Of a DNA stretch of 13,438 nt, positions 1-7,247 are shown one piece after another. The DNA is from UBA12068 sp964452415. Lineage in GTDB: Bacteria; Patescibacteriota; Minisyncoccia; Moranbacterales; GWC2-37-73. The notes under the pieces were generated by a model. That model made no database searches, was not told the DNA's origin, and saw only the letters and a list, made by a program, of their open reading frames with translations. The position numbers were made by a program, and so were the translations under genes. The stretch lies in NCBI GenBank assembly GCA_964452415.1, contig CAYVME010000028.1, forward strand, positions 1 to 13,438, read 5' to 3'. Within the stretch, counting starts at the first letter, position 1, and each line of letters begins with the position of its first letter.

Positions 1-16
1 TCGTGAGCCCAAAGGG

Positions 17-46
17 TCCAGGGCTTGCCCTGGAGTATTAATACTC
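17..46. repeat. Tandem perfect dyads downstream of pilT
   Basis: Two perfect inverted repeats sit side by side. TCCAGGGC/GCCCTGGA (17-34) has a 2-base centre, and GAGTATTAATACTC (33-46) is a full 14-base palindrome ending two bases before the pilT stop codon. A weaker CCC-AAA-GGG dyad lies at about 8-16. There is no T-run on the minus strand after the hairpin, so this is not a standard intrinsic terminator. The GC-rich block in an AT-rich spacer looks like a dispersed intergenic repeat, but one copy cannot show that. Confidence 0.5.
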
Positions 47-48
47 TT

Positions 49-1128
49 TTATTTCTTTGCAATAAGCATTTGTAGGTATTCTTCATTTTTGGCGTGCACC
101 AAAGCGTCATCAACGGTAATGAGACCTCTCTGAATAAGATCCGCCAACGATTTGTCCAATGAAACCATTCCCTCCCTTAGACTTGTCTCAATAACGCTGT
201 CGATTTGATATGCCTTGTTTTCTCGAATCAAATTTTCAACTGCATGATTATTCATCATTATTTCCATGGCTGGAATTCTTCCACCACCAACCTTCGGGAG
301 AAGTCTTTGCGAAACAACACCAAGCAAAACACTGGCAATTTGAGATCTCACTTGATTTTGTTGATGAGCAGGAAAAACATCCACGATTCTGTCGATTGTC
401 TGGGAGGTGTCATTTGTATGCAAAGTTGCCAAGATCAAATGACCAGTTTCAGCTGCCGTCATGGCAGTGCTTATTGTGTCCAAATCTCGAAGCTCACCAA
501 TAAGCACAACATTTGCATCTTCTCGAAAAACACTCCTGAGACCATCGGCAAAGGATTTTGTGTCTCTTCCAACCTCTCGCTGATTGATGATGCATCTGTC
601 CTGCTGATAAATATATTCAATTGGATCTTCAATTGTGACAATGTGCTTGTCTTGATTATGATTAATGAAATCAATAAGCGCGCTCAATGTTGTTGATTTT
701 CCATGCCCGACTGGTCCAGTGATAAGAAGAAGGCCCTGGGAGTTCTTAGTGAAATCATATAGGATTGGCGGGAGACCAAGTTCCTCCAAGGTGTGAACAT
801 TTCCCGAAACCATACGCATTGCCACACTCAGATTGCCTTGCTGATAAAAAATATTGGTTCGAAATCGCGCCTTGTCTTCAAAATTATACGAGAAATCAAT
901 CTGACCATCGGCAATTAATTTCTTCTTGTTTTCTTCAGTCATCAAGGCATCACTGAGGGATTGTGTATCTTCAGCTGAAAGAATTGATTCCTGGGTCAGT
1001 GGATACAACTTTCCATCCAAACGAAGAGTTGGATATCGCCCAACAACCAAATGCAAATCGGATGCGCCTTGCTGGGCAACCAACCTCAGGAGACTTTTCA
1101 CTCTTTGTTCGCTGTGTGTTGTAGACAT
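49..1128 (-). CDS. pilT: Type IV pilus retraction ATPase PilT
   Basis: 359-aa secretion-type ATPase of the PilT family, the usual family length. It forms a cytoplasmic hexamer that depolymerises the pilus and drives retraction. An N-terminal PAS-like region (about 1-110) precedes the RecA-like core. Visible motifs are Walker A GPVGHGKST (138-146), TIEDPIEY in the Asp box (165-172), Walker B VVLIGELRD (207-215) and the His box TGHLILATLHTND (228-240). The C-terminal AVENLIRENK (296-305) matches the AIRNLIRE motif that separates PilT from PilB. There is no Cys4 zinc motif, as expected for PilT. The Walker A loop has V and H where most homologues have T and S. It starts 11 bases after the receiver gene and is the last gene of the pil run inside the window. 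No Shine-Dalgarno sequence precedes the ATG. Confidence 0.95.
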   Translation of the reverse strand: MSTTHSEQRVKSLLRLVAQQGASDLHLVVGRYPTLRLDGKLYPLTQESILSAEDTQSLSDALMTEENKKKLIADGQIDFSYNFEDKARFRTNIFYQQGNLSVAMRMVSGNVHTLEELGLPPILYDFTKNSQGLLLITGPVGHGKSTTLSALIDFINHNQDKHIVTIEDPIEYIYQQDRCIINQREVGRDTKSFADGLRSVFREDANVVLIGELRDLDTISTAMTAAETGHLILATLHTNDTSQTIDRIVDVFPAHQQNQVRSQIASVLLGVVSQRLLPKVGGGRIPAMEIMMNNHAVENLIRENKAYQIDSVIETSLREGMVSLDKSLADLIQRGLITVDDALVHAKNEEYLQMLIAKK

Positions 1129-1139
1129 TTAATTTGTTT

Positions 1140-1517
1140 TTATTTATTCAATAATGAGTTCACTTTCGCCAAAACTTCAGAAGGAGTAAAGTGCGATTTG
1201 ATCAAATAATCTGCAATCCCAAGCTCAAGACCCTCATCAACTTTTTCTTTTTCAGAGATGTTTGTCAGCATGATAACTGGGACATCTTTCAACGCTTCGA
1301 TGGCTTTAATTTTCTTCAAAACTTCAATACCATTCATGTATGGCATAATAATATCAAGCATTATAATATCAGGCACAACACTCTTCAGAATTTCCAATGC
1401 TTTAATGCCATCTTCAGCCACAATAACATCGAATCCTTCTCGAGAAAATTTAACTTGATATATATCACGAATGAAAACATCGTCTTCCACAATCATTATT
1501 TTCTTTTCATTGCTCAT
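1140..1517 (-). CDS. Stand-alone CheY-like response regulator receiver
   Basis: 125-aa single-domain receiver with no output domain. The acidic pocket is E11-D12-D13, the phospho-acceptor is D55 (MLDIIMP), the switch Thr is T85 (VIMLT), the aromatic switch residue is Y104, and the conserved Lys is K107. All key residues are present, so it should be phosphorylated and act by protein-protein contact. It lies between pilB (55-base gap) and pilT (11-base gap) on the same strand. By position it probably tunes pilus extension or retraction, as PilG/PilH-type regulators do in other bacteria. That role is inferred. No histidine kinase is encoded in the window. There is no Shine-Dalgarno sequence before the ATG. 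Confidence 0.93.
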   Translation of the reverse strand: MSNEKKIMIVEDDVFIRDIYQVKFSREGFDVIVAEDGIKALEILKSVVPDIIMLDIIMPYMNGIEVLKKIKAIEALKDVPVIMLTNISEKEKVDEGLELGIADYLIKSHFTPSEVLAKVNSLLNK

Positions 1518-1572
1518 ATTTTTGAATTTAAATCATTTAACTGTTTATCTGTATTTTCCACATCATGATATT

Positions 1573-3291
1573 TTAGCCCTTGTCGTCTTCTTCAGCTCCA
1601 CCGAAACTGCTACTGCCCTCCGTAACTCTTTCCACCTCCTCGAATGTTGTCAATCCAAGCAAAACCTTCAGCAAGCCATCTTGCTTGATTGTTATCATGC
1701 CTTGATCATCGACACATTTTTGAATTTCGGCCTCCACGCCATCCTTTTGTGAAATCACATCTTTCAAGTCCTGTGTCATTTCGAGTGCTTCAAAAATTGC
1801 AACTCGTCCGCTATAGCCCATATGAGAACATGCCTCGCAACCTTTTCCTTTAAACAGATGGATTCCATCATTCAAATTTAAACCATATTTTTCAATTTCC
1901 TTGGTTGGAATCGTGTCCACCTGAGAATGAATAAAATCCAAAACTGCAGGAGAGACCTTAATCTCCTCTTTGCATTTATTGCAAATTTTTCGCACCAACC
2001 TTTGCGCACCAACAACTCTAAGACCCGAAGAAAGAAGAAACGATTCAATGCCCATATCAATCAAGCGAGGAATCGCACCAACTGAACTGTTGGTATGCAA
2101 TGTCGAAAGAACAAGATGTCCCGTGAGAGCAGCATGAATTGTCAATTCCGCAGTCTCACTATCCCTAATTTCACCAACCATGATAACATTTGGATCTTGA
2201 CGCAAAATGCTTCGCAGACCACTAGCAAAAGTGTATCCTATTTCTGGATTTATCTGACTTTGATTAATTCCAGATATGGAATATTCAACCGGATCTTCCA
2301 GCGTGATTATGTTCCTTTCTTCTTTATTTAAAATATCCAAACAAGCATACAGAGTGGTTGATTTTCCAGATCCAGTCGGACCAGTCATCAGAATGATTCC
2401 GAATGGTTCTTGAATATTTTTAAGCAAGATATCTTTTCCTTTTCCCATGATACCCATGCTTTCGAAATCAATTGAATTATTTCTGGCATCCAAAAGTCGA
2501 AGCACGATCTTTTCACCGTCAATAACAGGCAAACTGGAAACACGAAAGTCGACAGATTTCTCATTTTCTTTTATCTTAAATCTTCCATCCTGAGGCTTCC
2601 TCTTTTCATCTATCTTCAAATTTGAAAGAATTTTTATTCTTGAAACCACTGCTTTTCCAACGCCCAAGGGAATTGAGAGTGAAGAATGCAAAATTCCATC
2701 AACTCTAAATCGCACCCTGTACTCCTTCAACCCAAATGGCTCAATATGAATATCACTGGCTTTGCCTTCAATGGCATGTCGAACAATAACACTTAAAAGT
2801 TTCGTCACAGGCGCAGATTGAAGTTCAACCTCACCATTTTCATTCGGCACTTCCGACTGAGAACCATCCACACTGACACTGAAATCATTCTCATTCAATG
2901 ATTGCATGGCCTCCTCAATTGCCTTCTCTGTTCCTCCTGAAAATTGTTCCACTATCTTACCAAAAACAGTTTCCGAGATTAAATATAATTCAAATTCTAT
3001 ATTTCTTTTTTCGGAAATAAATCGCAAAATATTCAAAGCATTCACATCCTCAGGGTCAACAATTCCAACCTTAACAATTTTTCCGACCTGCTCAAAAGCA
3101 ACGATTTTATTCTGTTTTGAAATATCTTCAGATATTATCTCAAGAGTTTCAACTGGAACATTTGGAACTTTTTGCAAAAATGGAATCCCCAGTTCTCTTG
3201 CTCTTTCAACAATGAGATCATCACCAACAGAATCAGACTCCAGTGAGTCAGTTTTTTTAGGGCTATTCTGCTTTATTTTTATTTCAGTCAT
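1573..3291 (-). CDS. pilB: Type IV pilus assembly ATPase PilB (GspE family)
   Basis: 572-aa extension ATPase that powers pilin polymerisation at the inner-membrane platform. An N-terminal MshEN/T2SSE-N-like domain spans about residues 29-120, followed by a charged linker (about 120-160). The ATPase core carries Walker A GPTGSGKST (304-312), TLEDPVEY (330-337), Walker B VIMVGEIRD (369-377) and the His box TGHLVLSTLHTN (390-401). The PilB/GspE zinc tetracysteine is present: C437, C440, C485 and C488. The length fits the family. The tail ends in a short Ser/Gly then acidic stretch (SSSFGGAEEDD), of no known role. It lies downstream of pilO with a 55-base gap. No Shine-Dalgarno sequence is visible before the ATG. 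Confidence 0.95.
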   Translation of the reverse strand: MTEIKIKQNSPKKTDSLESDSVGDDLIVERARELGIPFLQKVPNVPVETLEIISEDISKQNKIVAFEQVGKIVKVGIVDPEDVNALNILRFISEKRNIEFELYLISETVFGKIVEQFSGGTEKAIEEAMQSLNENDFSVSVDGSQSEVPNENGEVELQSAPVTKLLSVIVRHAIEGKASDIHIEPFGLKEYRVRFRVDGILHSSLSIPLGVGKAVVSRIKILSNLKIDEKRKPQDGRFKIKENEKSVDFRVSSLPVIDGEKIVLRLLDARNNSIDFESMGIMGKGKDILLKNIQEPFGIILMTGPTGSGKSTTLYACLDILNKEERNIITLEDPVEYSISGINQSQINPEIGYTFASGLRSILRQDPNVIMVGEIRDSETAELTIHAALTGHLVLSTLHTNSSVGAIPRLIDMGIESFLLSSGLRVVGAQRLVRKICNKCKEEIKVSPAVLDFIHSQVDTIPTKEIEKYGLNLNDGIHLFKGKGCEACSHMGYSGRVAIFEALEMTQDLKDVISQKDGVEAEIQKCVDDQGMITIKQDGLLKVLLGLTTFEEVERVTEGSSSFGGAEEDDKG

Positions 3292-3346
3292 TAAGAAATG
3301 GGAGCTATTGCAATAATTCTCCTGAATATAAGCTTAAGAAAAAAAA

Positions 3347-4129
3347 TTAATTAACCAAAAATGGATTTGTCCTTCCACCCTTCTCTCCAGCAAGCGCCGG
3401 ACTAAGAATCTGCTCTTTAGTTGAAACATACCCCTTGAGTCCCTTGATTGTCTCTTCATCTATATTTAAACTCAAAGACGAAGCCTCAGATTCAGAGATT
3501 TTTGAAACACCCATATATCCAAAATTAATAACAGCATCAACAAGAAGACTATCCTCACCAGCTGGAGAATCATTCTCGTCTGACTTCTTCTCAGTTGCCT
3601 TTTTGCTTATGGACAAGGAGTCAACATTATTGAAAATTGGAAGTCGCTGCAAGCCATCCAAGAAAACTTTTGTTTGTTGAAAAGTTCCAGAAACTGATAC
3701 TTTGACAGGTATTGATTCCATAACTGGATCGATATTCTTAATGCCAGAACCCATGCCCGATATAGTTGTGGCATTACTTTCCGCAACAGCAGGTTTGCTT
3801 TGCGATTTTCCAGAATCAGTCATTGAGATATCCAAAAGTGAAATGTTTGAATCACTGGCAAGATAACTAATATTACTTATTATTTTTTCTTCAATTCTCC
3901 TTTCTGGTAAATAATCCTTAACAAAAACACCCAAATCACCTGAGGACATCTTTTCTTTTGCCTGCAAAATTAACCTTTTCTTTGCCTCTATGTTTTCAAG
4001 TGTTTTTTGTTTTTCTATTTTTTTCTCATTCATATCCTTAATTTTCATAGCTTCAGGCCAAACATATCCAAAGCCTATAAAGAAGGATATAACCAGTACT
4101 ATTGGGAAAAAGAGGGTTTTTAGTCGCAT
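3347..4129 (-). CDS. pilO: PilO-like type IV pilus inner-membrane protein
   Basis: 260-aa bitopic protein. There is one N-terminal membrane segment (about 5-24), then a coiled-coil-like Lys/Glu-rich helix (about 28-62), a Ser/Thr/Gly-rich linker (about 102-130), and a ferredoxin-like section with PVKVSVSGTFQQTKVFLDGL (141-160), typical of PilO. In the family, PilO pairs with PilN through the coiled coil and periplasmic domain and links PilM to the pilus machinery. Gene order pilM-pilN-pilO-pilB supports the call more than sequence identity does. The C-terminus ends in GGRTNPFLVN (251-260), which resembles the short motif found in PilP/GspC-type proteins. The start is the only good ATG before the membrane segment; no Shine-Dalgarno sequence is visible. 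Confidence 0.77.
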   Translation of the reverse strand: MRLKTLFFPIVLVISFFIGFGYVWPEAMKIKDMNEKKIEKQKTLENIEAKKRLILQAKEKMSSGDLGVFVKDYLPERRIEEKIISNISYLASDSNISLLDISMTDSGKSQSKPAVAESNATTISGMGSGIKNIDPVMESIPVKVSVSGTFQQTKVFLDGLQRLPIFNNVDSLSISKKATEKKSDENDSPAGEDSLLVDAVINFGYMGVSKISESEASSLSLNIDEETIKGLKGYVSTKEQILSPALAGEKGGRTNPFLVN

Positions 4130-4218
4130 TTTTTTATCACTCTAGTATTTGCATTTTTTGGGCAAAAAACTGAGTGTGATATTTATATTTTTATTTATTT
4201 AAATTTGTTTTCAAAAAA

Positions 4219-4785
4219 TTACTTATTAATCTGAACATCAGCCTCATTAACCCTCATTTTAACACTGAAAGAAACTGCGGCCTCCTTCCGAGAAAGACTG
4301 CTCAAAACAACATCCTTGAATCTGTCTGATTTCTTGAAATTAAAAATTTGCATGGATGCATCACTAAAATTACTTGTGCTCAAATCCAGATTTATTGTCT
4401 TATCCTTATCATATTTGAAACTTGAAACAAAAACGTTGTTATTCATCTCACTGGCAATCATCGCAATAACATTACTCATTTCAATTCTGGAAACATTGCC
4501 ATTGACTATTTTTAGATTGTTCTTTATTTCTGTAATTCTTTTTTGATTGTCAATAATGTTCTCAAGATCCTTGAGTCCAACAAGCTTCGTGTTTTCAGAA
4601 GCAATCTTTCCATCCAGCTCTTCTATTTCTGCCTGTGCCATCGGCACATAAATCTTAACGCCCAACAAAATCAAAAGTGTCAAAATAAGAATACCAAGAG
4701 AGAAAAAGAAGCCACCATTTACAGACTTCGTGGAAAGCTGATTCTCCTTTTCAGCTTGATTTTGATACAAGTTTATTGTTGTCAT
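4219..4785 (-). CDS. pilN: PilN-like type IV pilus inner-membrane protein
   Basis: 188-aa bitopic protein. The short cytoplasmic N-terminus TTINLYQNQ resembles the INLLP peptide with which PilN binds the groove of PilM. One membrane segment follows (about 26-48), then a coiled-coil region (about 50-97) and an alpha/beta domain (about 100-188) with the strand pattern NVFVSSFKYDKDKTINLDL. PilN normally heterodimerises with PilO. It sits between pilM (112-base gap) and pilO (89-base gap) on the same strand. The two gaps are larger than elsewhere in the operon and hold AT-rich sequence with weak dyads. The call rests on topology, the N-terminal motif and gene order. No Shine-Dalgarno sequence is seen. 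Confidence 0.77.
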   Translation of the reverse strand: MTTINLYQNQAEKENQLSTKSVNGGFFFSLGILILTLLILLGVKIYVPMAQAEIEELDGKIASENTKLVGLKDLENIIDNQKRITEIKNNLKIVNGNVSRIEMSNVIAMIASEMNNNVFVSSFKYDKDKTINLDLSTSNFSDASMQIFNFKKSDRFKDVVLSSLSRKEAAVSFSVKMRVNEADVQINK

Positions 4786-4897
4786 TTTTTTAAGATATTA
4801 TGCAAATCCATGAATCCAATGTCTTCACCGAATCATGAATTGCGTTTTTTGATTAGCTTTTATTGTCTTATTTTTACAATTGTATTATTAAAATTTT

Positions 4898-6010
4898 TTA
4901 TTTCCTCCTATATTCATCAACTCCGCGCAGAGCCAGACCGATAGCAACAGAAAAAGAAGCCCCCAATTCCTTAACCAGCGGTGCAACCTCATCACTAACA
5001 GAAATTCTGCGCCAAGGATCTCCAACCTTAACGCTCATTCCAAGACAGCGAGTGAAGTATTCTTCCATTCCTTCCATTTTTGATGTGCCACCAGAAAGAA
5101 ATATTCCATCAATTCTAACACCCTTATTTTTCTCCATAAATAAATTAAGAATTCTTTTTGATTCTGAAACAATCAATTCTAAAACAGGAATTGTGAGTGA
5201 AGATTCCTTAGTGTTCAAAAGATCTTTGCTTCCTTTCTTGAAAATTTCCGAGCGTTGTCTCGAGATGCTCATGCTATCACTTATTGTGGTCGTGATCTCA
5301 TTTCCACCAGCATTAATGTTTCGATTAACTCTGACCACGCTTTTTTCAATCAGGATAATATTGGTCGATCTTGAACCAATATCAATAATAAAATAAACAC
5401 CATTATCATCTCCAACAAGCGACCGCGCTATTGAAAAAGTTTCCAATTCTATTGCACTAACTTCAAAATTAACGCCTGAAACGAGCTTATCATAATATTC
5501 AATCTCTTTTTTTGGCGCAGCCACAAGCAAAACTTTATTCTTAATATTTTTATTGGCATTATCCTCAGTTTTTGAAAGTTCAACACTTGGCACATTCCCT
5601 ATTTGTTCAACAACCTCCCAACTCATAACAACTTCATCCAAGGAGCTTGGGATATACTTATGGGCTTCAAATTGAATTGCCCTGGCAAGCTCATCTTGCT
5701 TCATCACAGGAAGTTCTATTATTGTTATGATTCCACTAAAACCAGGAATTGAAACATACGCTTGAGCGCCATGCCTTAATTCCATCTTATTCACAAGATT
5801 TTTGAGGGCTGTATTTATTTTTTGATTATAGGTGGAATTATTTTCAACTATTTTTTTTTGCTCATTCTCTCCAAAATTCAAATCGACAATTCCATAATTT
5901 TCCAGTGAAACTTTTTGATTCTTATATGAGAGCTCAACAACTTTAATAGAAGATGTTGCAAAATCAATACCAATAAAAGATTTATTTTTAACCTTAAAAA
6001 ATTCCAACAT
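4898..6010 (-). CDS. pilM: PilM, actin-like ATPase of the type IV pilus platform
   Basis: 370-aa actin/FtsA-fold protein on the cytoplasmic side of the membrane, which recruits the N-terminus of PilN. Motifs counted from the chosen start are phosphate-1 IGIDFATSSIK (13-23), phosphate-2 IIDIGSRSTNI (208-218) and adenosine FLSGGTSKMEGM (304-315). The reading frame is open to an ATG at 6043, which would add 11 residues. I chose 6010 for two reasons: MLEFFKVKNKSFIGID is the usual PilM N-terminus, and the best promoter (6052-6080) places the transcript start near 6045, leaving almost no leader for the upstream ATG. It is the first gene of the pil operon. No Shine-Dalgarno sequence precedes either ATG. 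Confidence 0.92.
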   Translation of the reverse strand: MLEFFKVKNKSFIGIDFATSSIKVVELSYKNQKVSLENYGIVDLNFGENEQKKIVENNSTYNQKINTALKNLVNKMELRHGAQAYVSIPGFSGIITIIELPVMKQDELARAIQFEAHKYIPSSLDEVVMSWEVVEQIGNVPSVELSKTEDNANKNIKNKVLLVAAPKKEIEYYDKLVSGVNFEVSAIELETFSIARSLVGDDNGVYFIIDIGSRSTNIILIEKSVVRVNRNINAGGNEITTTISDSMSISRQRSEIFKKGSKDLLNTKESSLTIPVLELIVSESKRILNLFMEKNKGVRIDGIFLSGGTSKMEGMEEYFTRCLGMSVKVGDPWRRISVSDEVAPLVKELGASFSVAIGLALRGVDEYRRK

Positions 6011-6051
6011 TTTTGTATTTGTATTAGAATAAAAACATAACACTTACAAAT

Positions 6052-6080
6052 ATATTACCACATTATTAGAAAGTAAACAA
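6052..6080 (-). promoter_or_regulatory. Predicted promoter of the pil operon
   Basis: On the minus strand, TTGTTT (-35, 6075-6080) is 17 bases from TAATAT (-10, 6052-6057). TG one base upstream of the -10 gives an extended -10. The predicted start is near 6045, giving a leader of about 35 bases to the pilM ATG at 6010. The -35 matches the consensus only in TTG; the extended -10 and ideal spacing carry the call. Confidence 0.5.
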
Positions 6081-6090
6081 TCTTAAAAAC

Positions 6091-6099
6091 TTATCCACA
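6091..6099 (+). promoter_or_regulatory. Single perfect DnaA-box sequence
   Basis: TTATCCACA matches the strict bacterial DnaA box. It lies 10 bases upstream of the pilM -35 box, in the pilM/comF divergent spacer. It is isolated, with no cluster and no dnaA gene in the window, so it is at most a DnaA regulatory or titration site and could be chance in AT-rich DNA. Confidence 0.3.
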
Positions 6100-6165
6100 G
6101 GATCCATTTATCATCCGAGCGTTTCAAAATAAGAAAATTTAAACAAAAATTGAACTCCTGACAAT

Positions 6166-6201
6166 TTTAAATACCCATTTAAATACCTATTTAAATACCC
6201 A
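6166..6201 (+). repeat. Three tandem 12-bp repeats before comF
   Basis: Three head-to-tail copies of TTTAAATACCCA occupy 6166-6177, 6178-6189 and 6190-6201. The middle copy has one change (C to T at 6188). Each copy holds the palindrome TTTAAA, and the phasing is about one helical turn plus. The array ends 12 bases before the comF ATG. A weak comF promoter can be drawn through it (CTGACA at 6158-6163, 16 bases, TAAATA at 6180-6185). The regular spacing suggests either repeated binding of a regulator or simple polymerase slippage. Confidence 0.75.
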
Positions 6202-6213
6202 CCACCCTAAAAT

Positions 6214-6948
6214 ATGCCCGTCAAAAAAATTAACAAATTAATTCTGGACATTCTTTTCCCTATTACTTGCATTTCTTGCAAGAGAAACGGTACATGGCTG
6301 TGTGAAAATTGCTTTTTCAAAATAAAAAAGACGGCCGAACAAGTCTGCGGGATCTGCGAAATAAGAATCACACCCGATGGACGAACCTGCCAAAATTGCA
6401 AAAAGAAATCTTCTCTTGATGGACTTTTGACTTGCGCCTCGTATAAGCAAAATTCAGTTGCTCGAGCAGTTCATTTTTTCAAATATCGCTTCATTGCAGA
6501 CCTTCATGTGCCCCTGGGAAATTTAATGGTAAATGTTATGCAAAAAACAGATATTCCGCTACCGGACCTAATCTTGCCAATTCCCTTGCACAAAAGAAGA
6601 CTCCGCTGGAGAGGATTCAATCAATCCTCGCTTTTGGCCAAGAGAATTTCCCAAGAACTCCTGCCGGGAGCAATCATTTCCACAGAGGAAAATATCCTGA
6701 TCCGAAACAGGTACACAACACCCCAGATGGGCATTAAAGATTACAAACATCGCCAACAAAACCTCAATGGAGCCTTTTTAATTCCAAATGAGGAATTAGT
6801 CAAAAATAAAATCATTCTCCTTGTTGATGACATTGCCACCACTGGTTCCACAATTCTGGAATGTGCCAAAGTTTTGAAAAATGCGGGCGCCAAAGAGATT
6901 TTTGCCATCGTAATTGCCAGGCAGGAAACCAAACAAGATAAATCTTGA
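6214..6948 (+). CDS. comF: ComF-family phosphoribosyltransferase-like protein
   Basis: 244-aa ComF/GntX family protein, about the usual family length. The N-terminus carries cysteine pairs C19/C22, C30/C33, C45/C48 and C59/C62, a double zinc-finger layout. The PRTase fold follows, with PIPLHKRR (123-130), RGFNQ (133-137) and the PRPP-binding loop VDDIATTGST (204-213). In competent bacteria ComF is needed for single-stranded DNA uptake or handling after import, although its catalytic activity is not settled. Its position next to, and divergent from, the type IV pilus operon suggests a transformation role for the pilus; that is inference. It ends in TGA, so TGA is a stop codon here. There is no Shine-Dalgarno sequence before the ATG. 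Confidence 0.92.
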   Translation: MPVKKINKLILDILFPITCISCKRNGTWLCENCFFKIKKTAEQVCGICEIRITPDGRTCQNCKKKSSLDGLLTCASYKQNSVARAVHFFKYRFIADLHVPLGNLMVNVMQKTDIPLPDLILPIPLHKRRLRWRGFNQSSLLAKRISQELLPGAIISTEENILIRNRYTTPQMGIKDYKHRQQNLNGAFLIPNEELVKNKIILLVDDIATTGSTILECAKVLKNAGAKEIFAIVIARQETKQDKS

Positions 6949-6973
6949 CCCATATCACCCTTTGTGTTATCAT
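6945..6973 (+). promoter_or_regulatory. Promoter overlapping the comF stop codon
   Basis: TTGACC (-35, 6945-6950) contains the comF TGA stop (6946-6948). After a 17-base spacer comes TATCAT (-10, 6968-6973). Each hexamer matches the consensus at 5 of 6 positions. The predicted start is near 6980, giving a leader of about 53 bases to the GTG at 7034 with a small hairpin (GTGCT-AAAT-AGCGC). Confidence 0.65.
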
Positions 6974-7018
6974 AATTTCTGTGCTAAATAGCGCATTCAA
7001 CACAATACCAAAAAAAAC

Positions 7019-7025
7019 AAGGAGG
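7019..7025 (+). promoter_or_regulatory. Strong Shine-Dalgarno site
   Basis: AAGGAGG lies 8 bases before the GTG start codon at 7034. It is the only near-perfect ribosome binding site found before a gene in this window, and it is what identifies GTG as the start. Confidence 0.85.
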
Positions 7026-7033
7026 AAGCACTA

Positions 7034-7219
7034 GTGACTGATTCAAAATTTAATGAACTAGCCCTGACCGTAAAAAAACGTATTCAGGACAAAGAACCTT
7101 TTTTAGAAGTTGTCCACGCAGTCTTGGATGAAATTGGTATCCCCAAGCGTGAACTTCTACGCAGTAGCGAGAACAGCAAAAGAGGCTTATTCATAAGCCA
7201 GTTCTCGCAATTAATGTAA
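7034..7219 (+). CDS. Small orphan protein, 61 aa, GTG start
   Basis: I do not recognise this protein. It has 61 residues and is mostly helical in appearance, with a mixed-charge N-terminal half (MTDSKFNELALTVKKRIQDK). A helix EPFLEVVHAVLDEIGIP follows, then a Ser/Lys/Arg-rich linker and a hydrophobic end (GLFISQFSQLM). It has no membrane segment, signal peptide or Cys motif. The evidence that it is real is the gene structure: a near-consensus promoter (6945-6973), AAGGAGG 8 bases before the GTG, and a strong terminator 28 bases after the TAA. This makes an isolated single-gene unit that may be well expressed. It could be a small regulator or a binding protein; no function can be assigned. Confidence 0.75.
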   Translation: MTDSKFNELALTVKKRIQDKEPFLEVVHAVLDEIGIPKRELLRSSENSKRGLFISQFSQLM

Positions 7220-7247
7220 ATGTACCGAATCAAGCTACGCCACATAT

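Noticed and set aside
205..696. Long open frame on the plus strand opposite pilT (163 codons)
   Set aside because: It lies wholly antisense to a gene with all PilT motifs, has no family-like features or RBS, and reflects codon bias of the real gene.
6011..6043. Upstream ATG for pilM at 6043
   Set aside because: It would add 11 residues outside the PilM family N-terminus and lies about two bases from the predicted transcript start.
6166..6201. CRISPR array
   Set aside because: The three 12-base units are contiguous with no spacers, and no cas genes are present.
6946..6948. TGA recoded as glycine (Gracilibacteria/SR1 code)
   Set aside because: comF ends at TGA at the expected length and the next gene's promoter begins there; no gene reads through TGA.
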